A DNA stretch of 52,948 nucleotides from NCBI GenBank assembly GCA_023150455.1, contig JAKLKW010000052.1:1-52948 (forward strand). The letters run 5' to 3'. Below the pieces are notes generated by a model, which saw only the letters and a program-made list of their open reading frames with translations, was not told the origin of the DNA and did not search any database. Below, piece after piece: positions 1-7,613 of this stretch. How positions within the stretch are numbered: position 1 is the stretch's first letter; the number at the start of each line of letters is the position of its first letter. Both the position numbers and the translations under genes were made by a program. The DNA is from Alphaproteobacteria bacterium (lineage in GTDB: Bacteria > Pseudomonadota > Alphaproteobacteria > JAEULC01).

Positions 1-1574
1 GCCGCCGCGGCGGCCAGGCCGGCGCTGGTGCCCTCGAGCGCCTGGAACATCAGCACCGTCATCGTCGCCCACGCCCCGCTGTACAGTACCACGGTGGCGC
101 TGAGCTCGGAGGCGATCGTCACCCAGGTCAGGATGGCGCCGCCGATCACGCCGCCCGCCATCAGCGGGACGGTGAGGGTAAAGAAGGTGCGCACCGGCGA
201 GACGCCCAGGTTGATCGACGCCTCCTCGAGGCTGGGGTCGATCTGGTGCAGGATCGCCGCGCTGGCGCGCACGTTGAACGGCAGCTTGCGCACCATGTAG
301 GCGAGCACCAGGATCAGCGGTCCGCCGGTCAGGATCAGCCAGCCGCTGTTGAACGAGATCACCAGGCCGATGCCGAGCACGGTGCCGGCCACGGCGAAGG
401 GCACCATGGCGACGACGTCGAGCACGTGGACGACGCCCGAGCGGTAGCGCGTCAGCACGTAGCCGATCGGCACGCCGACCAGCGCGCCGCCGGCGGCCGC
501 GGCCGTTGCCAGCACGAAGGTGTTGACGAGCGGCCGCTCGCCGCGCTCCAGCAGCAGCGCGAAATTGCCGAGGCTGGGCTCGAGATGCATCACCGGCCCG
601 CGGAACTCGAGGAACGAGATCACGACCACGGCGGCGAACGGCACCAGCGCCAGCAGCACGACACCCCAGCAGAAGAAGGTGGCGAGCCAGCGCCAGAAGC
701 GGCCGACGGCGAGCTCGGGCGGCGCCGCGCGCGCGCCGGTCGCGTAGCGGCGGCGCGACAGGTAGTAGCGCTGCAGCAGCAGTGCGCCGGTGGTGCAAAG
801 GATCAGCAGCACGCCGAGCACGCCGGCCGAGGCGGGGTTGGCGCCCATCTCGCCGACGAACAGCTTGTAGGCCGAGACGGCGAGGATCGGCATGTCCTCG
901 GCCAGCACGAAGGGCACGCCGAAATTCTCCAGCGTCTCCATGAACACCAGCAGCCCGCCGGCCAGCACCGACGGCATGACGACCGGCAGGACGACGCGCC
1001 GGAACGTGGCCCAGCGCGAGGCGCCCAGGTTCTGCCCGGCCTCCTCGATCGACACGTCGACCGCCTTGAAGGCGGCGAGGGTCGGCAGCAGCACGTAGGG
1101 GAAGGTCTGCAGCGTGAACACCAGCACGAGGCCGGGCTTGCCGTAGATGGTGACGCCGGGCAGGCCGATGGCGGCGAGAAATTGCGTGACGATGCCGGCG
1201 CGGCCGAGCAGCAGCACCCAGGCATAGGCGCCGACGAAGGACGGCAGCACCAGCGGCATCGACGACAGTGCCAGCAGCGCCGGCTTGCCCAGGACCGGCA
1301 GGCGCGCGACGCAGAACGCCATCGGCACGCCGACCGCGATCGCGCACAAGGCCGCGATTCCGCCGACGATCAGGCTGTTGGTCAGGCCCGCGCGGTAGAA
1401 GGGCGTCGTCAGCACCTTGACGTAGTTGGCGAGCGTCACCGCCTGGCCGGTCGGGTCGAGGAAGCTCGCCTTGAACACGTTCGACAGCGGGTAGACGAGG
1501 AAGAGCCCCAGGAACAGGAACGCGCCCGCCGTGACGGCGAGCGGAAAGGCGGAGCGGGCCGGGATCAGGCGCAT
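1..1574 (-). CDS. ABC transporter permease, FbpB-like two-domain (3' end off window)
   Basis: Inner-membrane permease of an Fe(III)/phosphonate-type importer. Reading the minus strand from the ATG at 1574 gives an open frame to the window edge (about 524 codons), so the C-terminus is missing. The N-terminus is a hydrophobic segment after MRLIPAR. Two homologous permease halves are visible, each with an EAA-type cytoplasmic loop: the first around EEAGQNLGAS (about residue 180) and the second around EEASINLGVSP (about residue 440), which is the fused two-domain layout of FbpB/PhnV-like proteins. It is the last gene of a binding protein-ATPase-permease operon, 56 bases after the ATPase stop. A strong hairpin lies just before its start codon. 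The solute is not deducible. Confidence 0.9.
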   Translation of the reverse strand, partial: MRLIPARSAFPLAVTAGAFLFLGLFLVYPLSNVFKASFLDPTGQAVTLANYVKVLTTPFYRAGLTNSLIVGGIAALCAIAVGVPMAFCVARLPVLGKPALLALSSMPLVLPSFVGAYAWVLLLGRAGIVTQFLAAIGLPGVTIYGKPGLVLVFTLQTFPYVLLPTLAAFKAVDVSIEEAGQNLGASRWATFRRVVLPVVMPSVLAGGLLVFMETLENFGVPFVLAEDMPILAVSAYKLFVGEMGANPASAGVLGVLLILCTTGALLLQRYYLSRRRYATGARAAPPELAVGRFWRWLATFFCWGVVLLALVPFAAVVVISFLEFRGPVMHLEPSLGNFALLLERGERPLVNTFVLATAAAAGGALVGVPIGYVLTRYRSGVVHVLDVVAMVPFAVAGTVLGIGLVISFNSGWLILTGGPLILVLAYMVRKLPFNVRASAAILHQIDPSLEEASINLGVSPVRTFFTLTVPLMAGGVIGGAILTWVTIASELSATVVLYSGAWATMTVLMFQALEGTSAGLAAAA

Positions 1575-1580
1575 CTCAAG

Positions 1581-1608
1581 TCCCTCGCCCGCGTAGGCGG
1601 GAGAGGGA
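1581..1608. repeat. REP-like palindromic hairpin
   Basis: A 12-bp stem with one mismatch (TCCCTCGCCCGC against GCGGGAGAGGGA) and a four-base loop. It fills the gap between the ATPase stop (1631) and the permease start (1574). On the minus strand the GAGGGA of the distal arm is the only Shine-Dalgarno-like sequence for the permease. A related palindrome sharing CCCTCGCCCGC occurs at 48303-48329, which suggests a dispersed element. Confidence 0.6.
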
Positions 1609-1630
1609 GTTGCAGAAACGCATCGCAAAC

Positions 1631-2707
1631 TCACGCATCGCCGGGGAACACCGTCACGGCGGCCGGATCGTAGGCGAGGGTGACCGGGCCTTCGCCGGGC
1701 GGCAGCTCGAGCGCGGCCGCGGTCAGGATGGCGCCGTCGTCGAGCGCCAGCTCGACGCGGGTGACGGCGCCGAGGAACTCGATGCGCTCGATGCGCGCGG
1801 GCAGCGCGGCCCAGCCCGCCGGCGGTTCCGTGCCGTGCGGCAGCACGCGCAGCGCCTCGGGCCGCAGCGAGATGCTGACGGCCGCGCCGGGCGCCGCGTG
1901 CGGCCGGCCCCCGAGGTCGATGACGAAGTCGGTCGCGCCGACCCGCGCCGTGGCGCGGTTGCTGCTGCGGCCGGTGAGCGTGCCCGACAGCAGGTTGGTC
2001 GTGCCCATGAAGCGCGCGACGAACGGCGTGGCGGGACGGCGGTAGATGTCGGCGGGCGTGCCGAGCTGCTCGACCTGGCCGAGGCGCATGACGGCGATGC
2101 GGTCGGAGATCGACATCGCCTCTTCCTGGTCGTGCGTCACGTAGAGCGCGGTGATGCCCAGGCTTTTCTGCAGCCGGCGGATCTCGCCGCGCATCTCGAC
2201 GCGCAGCTGCGCGTCGAGGTTGGACAGCGGCTCGTCCAGCAGCAGCACCGCCGGCTCGATCACCAGGCAGCGCGCCAGCGCGACGCGCTGCAACTGTCCG
2301 CCCGAGAGCTGGTGCGGCTGGCGCCCCGCGTAGCCGTCGAGCTGTACCAGCTTCAGCGCCCGCGCGGCGCGCTCGGCGATGTCGGCGGCCGGCACGCCGC
2401 GCGCCTTGAGGCCGTAGGCGACGTTGCCGCCGACCGTCAGGTTGGGGAAGATCGCGTAGTTCTGGAACACCATGCCGGCATTGCGCCGGTGCGGCGGCAC
2501 GGTATCGATCCGCCGGTCGCCGAAATGGATCGCGCCGCGGTCGAGGTCGCAGAAGCCGGCGACCATGCGCAAGAGCGTGGTCTTGCCGCAGCCGGACGGG
2601 CCCAGCAGCGTGAAGAACTCGCCGTCGGCGATGTCGAGCGAGACGCCGCGCACGGCGGCGACCTCGCCGAAGCTGCGCGCAACGTCGGCGATCCGGATCG
2701 CGGTCAT
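1631..2707 (-). CDS. ABC transporter ATP-binding protein, FbpC/PotA-like
   Basis: 358-residue ATPase energising the adjacent importer. Walker A GPSGCGKT is at about residues 36-43. The signature LSGGQLQRVALARCL, the Walker B LLLDEPLSNLD and the switch His in YVTHDQEEAMS follow in order, then a C-terminal TOBE-type domain of about 110 residues. The ATG at 2707 (MTAIRIADVARSF) fits the family. The longer open frame upstream of it overlaps the binding-protein gene and is not real. The gene sits 53 bases after the binding-protein stop. The single TOBE region resembles Fe(III)/phosphonate-type ATPases, but the substrate cannot be read from it. Confidence 0.93.
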   Translation of the reverse strand: MTAIRIADVARSFGEVAAVRGVSLDIADGEFFTLLGPSGCGKTTLLRMVAGFCDLDRGAIHFGDRRIDTVPPHRRNAGMVFQNYAIFPNLTVGGNVAYGLKARGVPAADIAERAARALKLVQLDGYAGRQPHQLSGGQLQRVALARCLVIEPAVLLLDEPLSNLDAQLRVEMRGEIRRLQKSLGITALYVTHDQEEAMSISDRIAVMRLGQVEQLGTPADIYRRPATPFVARFMGTTNLLSGTLTGRSSNRATARVGATDFVIDLGGRPHAAPGAAVSISLRPEALRVLPHGTEPPAGWAALPARIERIEFLGAVTRVELALDDGAILTAAALELPPGEGPVTLAYDPAAVTVFPGDA

Positions 2708-2760
2708 GCGACGGCCCCGGTCAGGCGGCGGACAGGCGCCAGGACGTCGGCGCGTCGTCG

Positions 2761-3759
2761 TCAGCGCGTCTTGGCGATGATGTCCTGGATCTTCTGCATC
2801 GTCTCCGGCCGCGCCTTCGACCAGGCCTCCTCGTCGTACTTGCCTTGGCGGATCGCCGAGAGCGCGGGCATGCCGCCCGGCAGCTTCGTGAGGTCGACGT
2901 CCTGGCGCGCGGGCCGGCGGAAGGTCTTCGACAGGATCAGCTCGCGCGTGTCCTTCTGGTTGACGAAATCGACGAAGGCCCTGGCGGCTTCCGTGTTCGG
3001 CCCGCCCTTGATGACGGCGCAGCCTTCCATCTGCGCGACCGTGCCGTCCGAGGGATAGACCACCTTCACCGGCGCGCCGTTGCTGGCCCACAGGTAGCCG
3101 GCGTATTCCAGCGACACGCCGAGCGGGTACTCGCCGTTGCCGACGCCCTGGAACACGAGCGACGAGCGGTTCAGTATCTTCATGTTGGCGAAGACCTGCT
3201 CGACCTTCTTCCAGCCCGCGTCGCCGCCGCCGAACAGCGACGCCATCAGCGTGACCGTGCTGTAGGCCGAGCCCGAATTGGCCGGGTCGGTGAAGGCGAT
3301 CTTGCCCTTCCATTTCGGGTCCGCGAGGTCGGCCCAGGACTTCGGGCCCTGGTCCGCCGGCAAGAGCTTGGTGTTCTGCAGGATCACCAGGATGTGCAGG
3401 TTGTTGCCGGTCCAGGCGTTGTCGGCGGCGCGGTACCCGGCCGGGATGGCGTCGTGGTTCTTCGACTTGTAGGGCTCGAAATACTGCTTGTTGGTCTCGA
3501 GCAGCGAGCGGCTGACGCCCCAGATCACGTCGCCCTGCGGGCGGTCCTTCTCGGTCTGCACGCGCTTGATCACCACGCCCGAGCCGGCCGAGACCGGCTG
3601 CACCTTGATGCCGGTCTTCTGCTCGAAGGCGCCGAAGACCAGCCGGTTCAGCGTATCCTCGTTCGAGGTGTAGACCACGACCTGCTTGGTCTGCGCCGCC
3701 GCCGGCGCGGCGCACAGCAGTCCGGCCAGGAAAAGCCCGAAAAGACGTGTGATCCGCAT
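2761..3759 (-). CDS. extracellular solute-binding protein, FbpA/PhnS-like
   Basis: 332-residue periplasmic binding protein with a Sec signal peptide (MRITRLFGLFLAGLLCAAPAAAQ, cleavage near AAA-Q). The mature start KQVVVYTSNED is typical of the iron/aminoethylphosphonate family. Internal motifs such as GDVIWGVSRSLL, KSWADLADPKWKGKI and the C-terminal region also match. I chose the ATG at 3759 because GAGGGGGG lies just upstream; an in-frame start 16 codons earlier would bury the signal peptide. The tandem tyrosines that bind Fe(III) in classical FbpA are not evident (SLEYAGYLW region), so iron is not assured. It is first of the three transporter genes and lies 96 bases after the hydroxyacid oxidase. 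Confidence 0.9.
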   Translation of the reverse strand: MRITRLFGLFLAGLLCAAPAAAQTKQVVVYTSNEDTLNRLVFGAFEQKTGIKVQPVSAGSGVVIKRVQTEKDRPQGDVIWGVSRSLLETNKQYFEPYKSKNHDAIPAGYRAADNAWTGNNLHILVILQNTKLLPADQGPKSWADLADPKWKGKIAFTDPANSGSAYSTVTLMASLFGGGDAGWKKVEQVFANMKILNRSSLVFQGVGNGEYPLGVSLEYAGYLWASNGAPVKVVYPSDGTVAQMEGCAVIKGGPNTEAARAFVDFVNQKDTRELILSKTFRRPARQDVDLTKLPGGMPALSAIRQGKYDEEAWSKARPETMQKIQDIIAKTR

Positions 3760-3855
3760 GGTTCCCCCCTCTGCGGTCGATGCCGCTTCTTTGTGCAGAA
3801 CGAGCATAACGGGCGGTGGCGTCGGGTCAAGGCGACGCCCCGTCCGCAGGACGGA

Positions 3856-5004
3856 CTAGCGATGCGGCACCAGGCTGTCGGGCCCGATCGAGGCGACCGT
3901 CGGACGCCCGATGAGCCCCATCGTACGGCCCAGCTCGTCGCGCAGCAGGTCGAGCATGCGGCCCGCGCCCGCTTCGCCGCCGAACGCGGTACCGTAGAGC
4001 GTGGCGCGGCCGACAAGCACCGCCTTGGCGCCGAGCGCCAGCGCCTTGGCGATATGGCTGCCGCGCCGGACGCCGCCGTCAACCAGCACGGTCATGCGGT
4101 CGCCGACCGCGTCGACGATGGCGGGCAGGGCCTCGATTGCCGGCGGCGCGCTGTCGAGATTGCGCCCGCCATGGCTCGAGACGACGATGCCGTCGATCCC
4201 GGCTTCGAGCGCCCGGCGCGCGTCGTCGACGCGAAGAATTCCCTTGAGCAGGAACGGCCCGCGCCAGGAACGCCTGAGCTCGGCGACGTCACGCCAGGAC
4301 ACGCGGTCGTCGAGGCGCACGGCGTCGGCGATGGCCGGGCGCGTGACGCGCGTGCGGAACTCGGGCGGGTAGTGAGCATAGGTCGGCACGCCGTCCGCCA
4401 GCAGCTGCCGCAGCAGCACGCCGGCGAGCCAGCGCGGCCGCGACAGCACGTCGATGGCGGCGCGCAGGCTCGGCTGGATCGGCATGCCGAAGCCGTTGCG
4501 GACGTTGTACTCGCGGTTCGGCCCGACGGCGGTATCGACGGTCAGGATCAGCGCCTCGGCACCGGCATCGCGCGCCCGCTCCAAGAGACGGAGCATGAGC
4601 TGGCGGTCGCGCCAGACATAGAGCTGGAACCACAGCCGGGCGCCCGACCGGGCGATGTGCTCGATCGGCGTGACCGACTGCGTCGAGACGCAGAACGGGA
4701 TGTCGGCGCGCGCCGCGGCGCGCGCCAGCGCCGCCTCGCCGTCGTGCCAAACGAGACCGGCCAATGCCGTCGGCGCGATCACGGCGGGAAAGCCGAGCCG
4801 ACGGCCGAACAGCACGGTATCCATCCGGCGCTCGGAGACGTCGACCAGGACTGCGGGTGCGAGCTTCAGACGGTCCCAAGCCTCGCGCACCGCCGCTAGC
4901 GCGACCTCGTCCTCGGTGCCGCGGTCGATGTACTCGAACAACCCGCGCGGCAGGCGCCGCCGCGCCAGCGCCCGCATCTCGGCATAGTTCAGCGCATTCA
5001 CCAT
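3856..5004 (-). CDS. FMN-dependent alpha-hydroxy-acid oxidase/dehydrogenase
   Basis: 382-residue TIM-barrel flavoenzyme of the glycolate oxidase/L-lactate/mandelate dehydrogenase family, oxidising an L-2-hydroxyacid to the 2-oxoacid. Visible signatures are the N-terminal ARRRLPRGLFEYIDRGTEDE, the FMN-binding PTALAGLVWHDGE region, the catalytic SHGGRNLD (His at about 278 and the following Arg bind and deprotonate the hydroxyacid), and the phosphate-binding DGGVRRGSHIAKALALGA plus VGR. The length is normal. The ATG at 5004 has GGGGGA about 8 bases upstream. It is divergent from the GntR gene across a shared operator, so it probably belongs to the same regulon. The substrate is unknown. Confidence 0.9.
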   Translation of the reverse strand: MVNALNYAEMRALARRRLPRGLFEYIDRGTEDEVALAAVREAWDRLKLAPAVLVDVSERRMDTVLFGRRLGFPAVIAPTALAGLVWHDGEAALARAAARADIPFCVSTQSVTPIEHIARSGARLWFQLYVWRDRQLMLRLLERARDAGAEALILTVDTAVGPNREYNVRNGFGMPIQPSLRAAIDVLSRPRWLAGVLLRQLLADGVPTYAHYPPEFRTRVTRPAIADAVRLDDRVSWRDVAELRRSWRGPFLLKGILRVDDARRALEAGIDGIVVSSHGGRNLDSAPPAIEALPAIVDAVGDRMTVLVDGGVRRGSHIAKALALGAKAVLVGRATLYGTAFGGEAGAGRMLDLLRDELGRTMGLIGRPTVASIGPDSLVPHR

Positions 5005-5026
5005 CTCGCGTCCCCCAAGCTGGCGT

Positions 5027-5071
5027 CCATCGGACCGGCCTCCATCGGCGCGGCGGCCATCGGGGCGGCGC
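5027..5071. repeat. three 15-bp direct repeats (CCATCGG units)
   Basis: CCATCGG occurs at 5027, 5042 and 5057, exactly 15 bases apart, each followed by a GC-rich 8-mer. The array lies between the hydroxyacid oxidase start and the putative -35 box at 5076. It could be a protein-binding array or a chance GC-rich tandem repeat. Confidence 0.4.
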
Positions 5072-5075
5072 GGCC

Positions 5076-5112
5076 TTGACGGGCGCCGCGCCCTTCGATA
5101 TTGTATACAATA
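5076..5112 (+). promoter_or_regulatory. sigma70-type promoter overlapping a GntR palindromic operator
   Basis: A perfect 14-bp palindrome TATTGTATACAATA occupies 5099-5112. TTGTATACAA is the classic operator shape of FCD-class GntR regulators. TTGACG (5076-5081) and TATTGT (5099-5104), 17 bases apart, make a good -35/-10 pair, so the operator covers the -10 box. It lies 33 bases before the GntR start and 95 bases before the divergent oxidase start, consistent with autorepression and joint control. Confidence 0.75.
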
Positions 5113-5144
5113 GAAATACAGTTTCTTGCAGGAAGGAAGTCGGC

Positions 5145-5996
5145 GTGGCCGCGAGACCCCCGCGACGGACCGGACAGGCAGGCGAGCGCCAGGCGCGCGC
5201 CGGCGCGGGTCGCGGCCGCCGCGTGGTCTACGACCGGATCAAGACCGACATCCTCACCTTGGTCCTGCAGCCGGGCCAGGATATCGACGAGGTGTCGCTC
5301 AGCCGCCGCTACGGCGTATCGCGCACGCCGATCCGCGAGGCGCTGATCCTGCTGAGCTCCGACGGCCTCGTGAGCTTCGGTCAGAACCGGCGCGCCAGCG
5401 TCACGCCGCTGATCATCGCCGACTACCCGCGCTACATCGAGGCGCTCGACCTGACCCGGCGCGCGGTCAGCCGGCTGGCGGCCGCCCGCCGGCACGACAT
5501 CGAGCTGCCTAAGCTGCGCGAGGCCGAGGCGGCCTTTGCTCGGGCGGCGCGCGGGTCCAACGTCGCCAGCGAGGCGCTGGCCAATCGCCTGCTGCCGGTG
5601 GAGATGGCGCTGCAGCTCCGCGTCGCCGAAACCGGGCATAACGGCTACCTCACGCAGAGCTACGACCGGCTGCTGACGCTCGGCCAGCGCATGCTCCGAG
5701 TTCCCTATGCCTATGATCCGCATCCGGGCGAGCCGGTGGATGTCTTCGTCAGGCGGGTCGTCAAGAGGCATGGTGATCTGGTCGGCGCGATCGAGGCGGG
5801 AGACGCCGACGGTGCCGAGGCGGAAGCGCACGCGCTCGTCGTCGACCTGGTGAAGCGCCTGCGCAGCTATTTCGAGGAAAACCTGACTTTGGGATTGGCG
5901 ATGGGCGTCGAGCCGCAGCGCGGCGCGGCGTCCGGGCTCATGGAGGACGTCGTCGTCGGCAAGCGGCCGACCGGCGGATCGGGCAACGGCGACTGA
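5145..5996 (+). CDS. GntR-family transcriptional regulator (FCD/VanR class)
   Basis: 283-residue regulator. The N-terminal winged helix-turn-helix spans about residues 25-95 (VYDRIKTDILTLVLQPGQ, then SLSRRYGVSRTPIREALILL) and the C-terminal helical effector domain is of FCD type. I chose the GTG at 5145 because AGGAAGGAAG lies 5-6 bases upstream. The open frame extends far upstream but runs through the divergent oxidase gene and the promoter, so the longer version is rejected. A consensus-like palindrome sits in its own promoter. It is followed after 16 bases by the TRAP genes, so it likely represses this operon until a pathway acid binds. Confidence 0.9.
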   Translation: MAARPPRRTGQAGERQARAGAGRGRRVVYDRIKTDILTLVLQPGQDIDEVSLSRRYGVSRTPIREALILLSSDGLVSFGQNRRASVTPLIIADYPRYIEALDLTRRAVSRLAAARRHDIELPKLREAEAAFARAARGSNVASEALANRLLPVEMALQLRVAETGHNGYLTQSYDRLLTLGQRMLRVPYAYDPHPGEPVDVFVRRVVKRHGDLVGAIEAGDADGAEAEAHALVVDLVKRLRSYFEENLTLGLAMGVEPQRGAASGLMEDVVVGKRPTGGSGNGD

Positions 5997-6012
5997 AACG
6001 GGGGAGCATCAC

Positions 6013-7056
6013 ATGCACGGAATTTGCGGGTTCCTGAAACACGGCGCCGCCGCGGCGCTGTTCGCGGCCATGACGGCGCTGCCGGCCTCGGCGCAGACGA
6101 TCGTCAAGCTGGCGCACAGCGAGGCCGAGGGCGACCTGTTGAAGAACCCGTATTGGGCCTTCACCGAGGTGTTCGGCCGCGTGCTCGAGAGCGAGACCAA
6201 CGGCCGCTACAAGGTCCAGGTCTTCCCCAACAAGCAGCTGGGCGATCTCGAGAGCCTGGCGGAGCAGACGGCGCGCGGCATCATCCAGATGTCGGCGGGC
6301 CTGAGCGCCGGCCATCTCGCCAGCTACTTCCCGAGCATCCAGGTGCTCGAGATGCCCTACACCTTTCCGTCGATCGAGGTCGGCCGGTTCGTCATGAACG
6401 GCAAATTCGGGCGCGAGCTGGCCGACGCTGCGGCGGAGAAGAGCGGCATCCGCATCCTCTCCTACCTGCCCTCGGCGTTCCGCAGCTTCACCAACAACAA
6501 GCGCCCGATCAAGAGCCCTGAGGACATGAAGGGCCTGAAGATCCGGGTCCAGAACATCCCGATCCACGTCGAGATGGTGAAGGCGCTCGGCGCCTCGGCG
6601 ACGCCGATCGCCTGGGCGGAGCTCTACAACGCGCTGCAGACCGGCGTCGTCGACGGCCAGGAGAACGCGCCCTACACGATGCTGCTTGCCAACCTGCAGC
6701 AGGTGCAGAAGCACTACACGCTCGACAAGCACCTGTTGAACATGCCGCTCGTGACGATCAACGAGAAGTTCTACAAGGACTTGAGCAAGCCGGACCAGCG
6801 CGTGTTCGGCTACGCGGCGCGCGAGGCCGCCTTCGCGCTGCTCGGCATCATCGCGGCGAAGGAATCGCAGGACCTGAAGACGATCGCGGCGGCGGGCGTG
6901 CAGATCTACGCGCCGACCAGCGCCGAGTTCCAGAAATTCGTCGCCGCCACGCGCGAGCCGATCCTGGCCGTGATGCGCAGCAAGGTCGACGAGAAGTGGA
7001 TCAAGGGCCTGCTGGCGGCGATCGAGGACGCCGAGAAGCGGATGGCGAGCAACTGA
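6013..7056 (+). CDS. dctP: TRAP transporter solute-binding protein DctP
   Basis: 347-residue periplasmic component of a tripartite, ion-driven TRAP importer for carboxylates. It has a Sec signal peptide (MHGICGFLKHG...PASAQ) and a mature start TIVKLAHSEAEGD. The conserved GLKIRVQNIP segment contains the Arg (about 178) that clamps the ligand carboxylate in this family. NALQTGVVDGQENAP is the hallmark downstream motif. GGGGAG precedes the ATG by about 7 bases. The gene is directly followed by dctQ and dctM. The ligand is predicted to be an organic acid from the family and the oxidoreductase neighbours. Confidence 0.95.
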   Translation: MHGICGFLKHGAAAALFAAMTALPASAQTIVKLAHSEAEGDLLKNPYWAFTEVFGRVLESETNGRYKVQVFPNKQLGDLESLAEQTARGIIQMSAGLSAGHLASYFPSIQVLEMPYTFPSIEVGRFVMNGKFGRELADAAAEKSGIRILSYLPSAFRSFTNNKRPIKSPEDMKGLKIRVQNIPIHVEMVKALGASATPIAWAELYNALQTGVVDGQENAPYTMLLANLQQVQKHYTLDKHLLNMPLVTINEKFYKDLSKPDQRVFGYAAREAAFALLGIIAAKESQDLKTIAAAGVQIYAPTSAEFQKFVAATREPILAVMRSKVDEKWIKGLLAAIEDAEKRMASN

Positions 7057-7080
7057 CCGGCGGCGGCCGTCCGGCCAGCC

Positions 7081-7602
7081 ATGATCGCCGTGATGCACCG
7101 GACGGCCGCGGTCCTGGCGGCGGCGAGCGACGTCGCCGCGCGCCTGGGGATCATGTTCGTGGCCACGGTCCTGTTCGTCCAAGTCGTGCTGCGGTTCGGC
7201 TTCAACACGGGCCTGCCCTGGCCGGAGGAGGCCTCGCGCTACGTCATGATCTGGGTGGCGATGCTGGCCGGCAGCCTGGTCGTGCGCGACGAGCAGCTGA
7301 TCGCGGTCGACTTCTTCGACAAGCACTGGCCGCGCCGGCTGATCGGCTACCGCAACGCGCTGTTCCGGCTGCTGCTGACCGCGATGCTGGGAGTGCTGTT
7401 CTGGTACGGGCTCGACCAGGCGATGTTCAGTGCCTTCCGCACCACGGCGGCGCTGGAGATCTCGTGGTTCTGGCCCTACCTCGCGGTGCCGGCCGGTGCC
7501 GCGCTGATGCTGCTCAACATGCTGCTGCTGGCGGTGCGTGACCTCACCGCCCTGCCGGTCGAGCGGCCCGTGCTCGTGCACGACATGGAACCCCTGGGGT
7601 GA
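7081..7602 (+). CDS. dctQ: TRAP transporter small permease DctQ
   Basis: 173-residue small membrane subunit with four predicted transmembrane helices (about residues 20-45, 50-70, 95-120 and 135-160). The family motif FGFNTGLPWPEEASRYVMIW appears in the second helix region. It docks the binding protein to the DctM subunit. It starts 24 bases after dctP; no strong Shine-Dalgarno is visible, and a second ATG four codons in is possible. The 3' end is 11 bases before dctM. Confidence 0.93.
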   Translation: MIAVMHRTAAVLAAASDVAARLGIMFVATVLFVQVVLRFGFNTGLPWPEEASRYVMIWVAMLAGSLVVRDEQLIAVDFFDKHWPRRLIGYRNALFRLLLTAMLGVLFWYGLDQAMFSAFRTTAALEISWFWPYLAVPAGAALMLLNMLLLAVRDLTALPVERPVLVHDMEPLG

Positions 7603-7613
7603 AGGCGCGCTAG

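Noticed and set aside
246-1673. 475-codon plus-strand open frame rich in Gln, His, Asp and Arg
   Set aside because: Antisense shadow of the two-domain permease in high-GC DNA; no family resemblance, and the minus strand reads as a clean permease.
5938-7581. 547-codon minus-strand open frame opposite dctP/dctQ
   Set aside because: Shadow frame; the plus strand has intact TRAP components with proper signals.
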